DNA of 64,000 nt from Homalodisca vitripennis (taxonomy: Eukaryota; Arthropoda; Insecta; Hemiptera; Cicadellidae): positions 29,993,001 to 30,057,000 of the forward strand of contig NC_060211.1 in NCBI RefSeq assembly GCF_021130785.1. Reading direction: 5' to 3'. Below the pieces are notes generated by a model. It did no database searches and had not been told where the DNA came from. It was given only the letters and a program-made list of their open reading frames with translations. Made by a program: the position numbers and the translations under genes. Shown here in pieces: positions 61,936 to 64,000 of this stretch. Every line of letters starts with the position of its first letter. Within the stretch, counting starts at the first letter, position 1.

Positions 61936-62635
61936 CTTCACCTATGAACCCTAAGTGCTATCCAATTGTATATCCTATTCTGTTTACCCATGGAGAACTT
62001 GGATATGTTTTAGATTTTGTAAATTATTTTATTTTAGGATACGAATATATGCATTTAGCTTTATTTAATTTCAATATGAATAAAATTATAACCTGTACTT
62101 GTACCGTTAGAATGTGTGATTTTGTATGTATACTGGATCATTGCTTTGTGTGATTAATAACGATTTTTTATCGATTAGTTATTAATTATGTTTATACATT
62201 TCTTTATTTAAGTATACATTTAAGTATATTTTAAATTATATTGACGAGTCACCTGTTCATTGTAGATCTTATCTACTACAATTATATAATGTTACGTGAC
62301 AATAAATTTCTGATTTCTGAATAGGAATCCAAAAAGGACTCACAATGACCAACGAAGACAAAGAAAACAAGAATGGCTTACAATGTTACAATTTGAGTGC
62401 TACAGGTGAACGATTTGGTGGATTTTTCTGACATATTCATCAATCAAACAAACTATTTCAGCAAATAGGAATTTATTGTAGTCATATACATTCGAATCGA
62501 AATCGAGCAGTTGGACTACACAAGAATCCAACAGGACACCAAACAAGAAATGGAGAGGATATCAGTCACGCGCGTGTGTCAAACATTACAAGGGGCTACA
62601 GGACTTTGTGTTGAATACAGTTTAACATAATAACA
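61936..62635. other. No recognisable feature
   Basis: The plus frame at 61944-62153 has no recognisable similarity. Confidence 0.35.
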
Positions 62636-62870
62636 CGCTTTGTTTAAAGTTTGTTATTGGCGATGGAAGGTTTGAAAGGATTATAGGATTTTGGACATTT
62701 TCCATAGCCATATGTCACAAAAACTATAATACTACGTTAATGAAATGCCTTAGGGATTCTTCACTTTAAGAAGAACGTAGATTTCAATCCTCGAAACGTC
62801 GTGTTGTAATTTTTGTAACATATAACGATGGCAAATGTCCGAAGTCCTGTTATCCTTTCAATAACCTTAC
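62636..62870. repeat. Foldback copy of the CGAAACG / ACGATGG family
   Basis: The left arm GAAAGGATTATAGGATTTTG and GGACATTTTCCAT is inverted relative to the right arm ATGGCAAATGTCC...CCTGTTATCCTTTC. The centre holds CAATCCTCGAAACGTCGTG. Confidence 0.7.
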
Positions 62871-63579
62871 TGCAGGTAAAATTATTGTGCTGCAATCTTC
62901 ATTTGCAGGTAGCCCATGGAACATGATTAAAATATCAAAATGGCATGCAATAGTCCAAATATATGGGAAGCCAGATATTTAATTTACAGTAACCTGAGAC
63001 CAACATTAGCAAGAAACTTTTTCATCTCTTATTGGAAACAGATTCACGACCCATCGTCCTAACGTTGTTTCTAGGGTGTTCAAAGGTAAACCTATTAAAG
63101 TAAATAAATAATATATACAATCGTGTCTTTTTTTGTGGATAAGCTATTATTAATGTAACCCAAGTAAACCTAACTTAGAAGTGCACTTTTGAGCATAAAA
63201 CTGTCTCCAATTTTCCGAGGAATGTGTTTTTCTTAAACCTTTTGGGTATGTAAATACAAACCCTTCCTCCCCACGAAAATGTTGTCTGAATACGCCACTG
63301 TCTGTGTTTAGAATAATATTACCTTTAAATTTTTAAATAAGATGTATGAACATTTTTTACTCAAGTCTAGTTTAAAAGTACATTTTTGTTAGAAACAACA
63401 TATCATTGGAATATTAAAACTATTTCAATATGTAGAAAACCTCTAATAGAAAATACTTTAACTACTAGACACGGCATGCAGTTTCTTTTCTCAGACACTC
63501 ACAACGACTAGTCACACATGCAAGTGGCTGATCAACAAACAGCCAGAATAGCGAGCGTGTAATGTAGCCTTGCGATACT
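62871..63579. other. No recognisable feature
   Basis: Nothing supportable was seen. Confidence 0.4.
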
Positions 63580-63900
63580 ATTATATTAGGTTAGGTTATG
63601 TTATGTTATGTTAGATTAGATTAGGTTAGGTTATGTTATGTTATCTTATGTTATGTTACGTTAGTTTAGTTTAACTAAGGTTAGGTTAGGTTAGGTTATG
63701 TTACGTTACGTTAGGTTAGGTTAGGTGTTAGGTTATGTTAGGTCAGGTTATGTTAGTTCAGGTTAGGTTAGTTTATGTTAGGTTAGGTTAGGTCAAATTA
63801 TGTTAGGTTACGTTATTTTATGTTAGGTTATGTTAAGTTAGTTTAGTTTAAGTTGGTTAGGTTAGGTTAGTAGTTTAGTTTAAGTTAGGTTAGGTTAGGA
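63580..63900. repeat. Degenerate telomere-like (TTAGG)n array, opposite orientation
   Basis: GGTTAGGTTATGTTA-type units on the plus strand, inverted relative to the 55-56 kb arrays. The last 100 bp after it include CGTGACGTCACAG (CRE-like). Confidence 0.8.
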
Positions 63901-64000
63901 TATGAAATGCAGTGGTGGTGACGGCGTGACGTCACAGCACACCGAGCCAATCCACACACGTTACACACACAGAGGCACGTTGGAACTCTTTGCACCTGTC

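Noticed and set aside
63580..64000. True chromosome end
   Set aside because: The TTAGG-like units are degenerate and followed by unique sequence.

Overview
This window looks like an AT-rich, repeat-dense stretch of an insect nuclear genome. A sap-feeding hemipteran is possible, but that is inference. The support is interstitial (CCTAA)n/(TTAGG)n arrays, several jockey/CR1-type LINEs, a gypsy LTR element, a Helitron-like element and several TIR elements, and genes split by introns of 4-5 kb. There are no bacterial-style operons and no housekeeping gene that I recognise.

Host genes. The only convincing host genes are three minus-strand paralogues: gene 1 (exons 11165-11203 and 5687-6301), gene 2 (20822-20881 and 16207-16791) and gene 3 (38870-38926 and 33885-34376). 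Each has a tiny first exon that is almost exactly a signal peptide (13, 20 and 19 codons), one phase-0 intron of 4.0-4.9 kb, and one long exon starting with Val. The predicted proteins have 217, 214 and 182 residues. They are helical and share a cysteine frame, C-x36-C-x(10-14)-C-x39-C; genes 1 and 2 add a further Cys 22 residues upstream. I cannot name the family. It looks like a tandemly duplicated family of small secreted, disulphide-bonded proteins and is the most interesting content here. If the gypsy element and the small TIR element between genes 2 and 3 are removed, the three genes are spaced about 9-10.5 kb apart.

Layout. 1-2.2 kb: LINE running off the window edge, next to a (TG)n microsatellite. 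5.7-11.2 kb: gene 1, whose intron carries a small inverted-repeat element, a perfect 175-bp inverted repeat, a plus-strand LINE and a 191-bp tandem duplication ending at the exon-1 splice donor. 12.6-14.7 kb: 5'-truncated LINE and a Helitron-like element. 16.2-20.9 kb: gene 2, with a decayed LINE and a long hairpin in its intron. 22-25.8 kb: further copies of the hairpin repeat and a 1.03-kb TIR element with 9-bp target duplications. 25.95-33.53 kb: complete gypsy element on the minus strand (LTRs, primer site, gag, protease, RT, RNase H, integrase) with many frameshifts. 33.9-38.9 kb: gene 3. 39.5-44.1 kb: near full-length LINE lying between (GA)n tracts, next to 650 bp of (GA)n and 100 bp of A-spaced C runs. 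45-55 kb: mostly unrecognised, with a tRNA-derived SINE, a 121-bp higher-order minisatellite and dispersed repeats. 55.3-56.4 kb: telomere-like repeats interrupted by a 553-bp Merlin-like element. 56.5-59.1 kb: 19 copies of a 133-bp satellite. 61-64 kb: foldback repeats and a second telomere-like array in the opposite orientation.

A caution on sequence quality: the two gypsy LTRs differ almost only by homopolymer-length indels. Some frameshifts in the mobile elements may therefore be sequencing or assembly errors rather than real decay.
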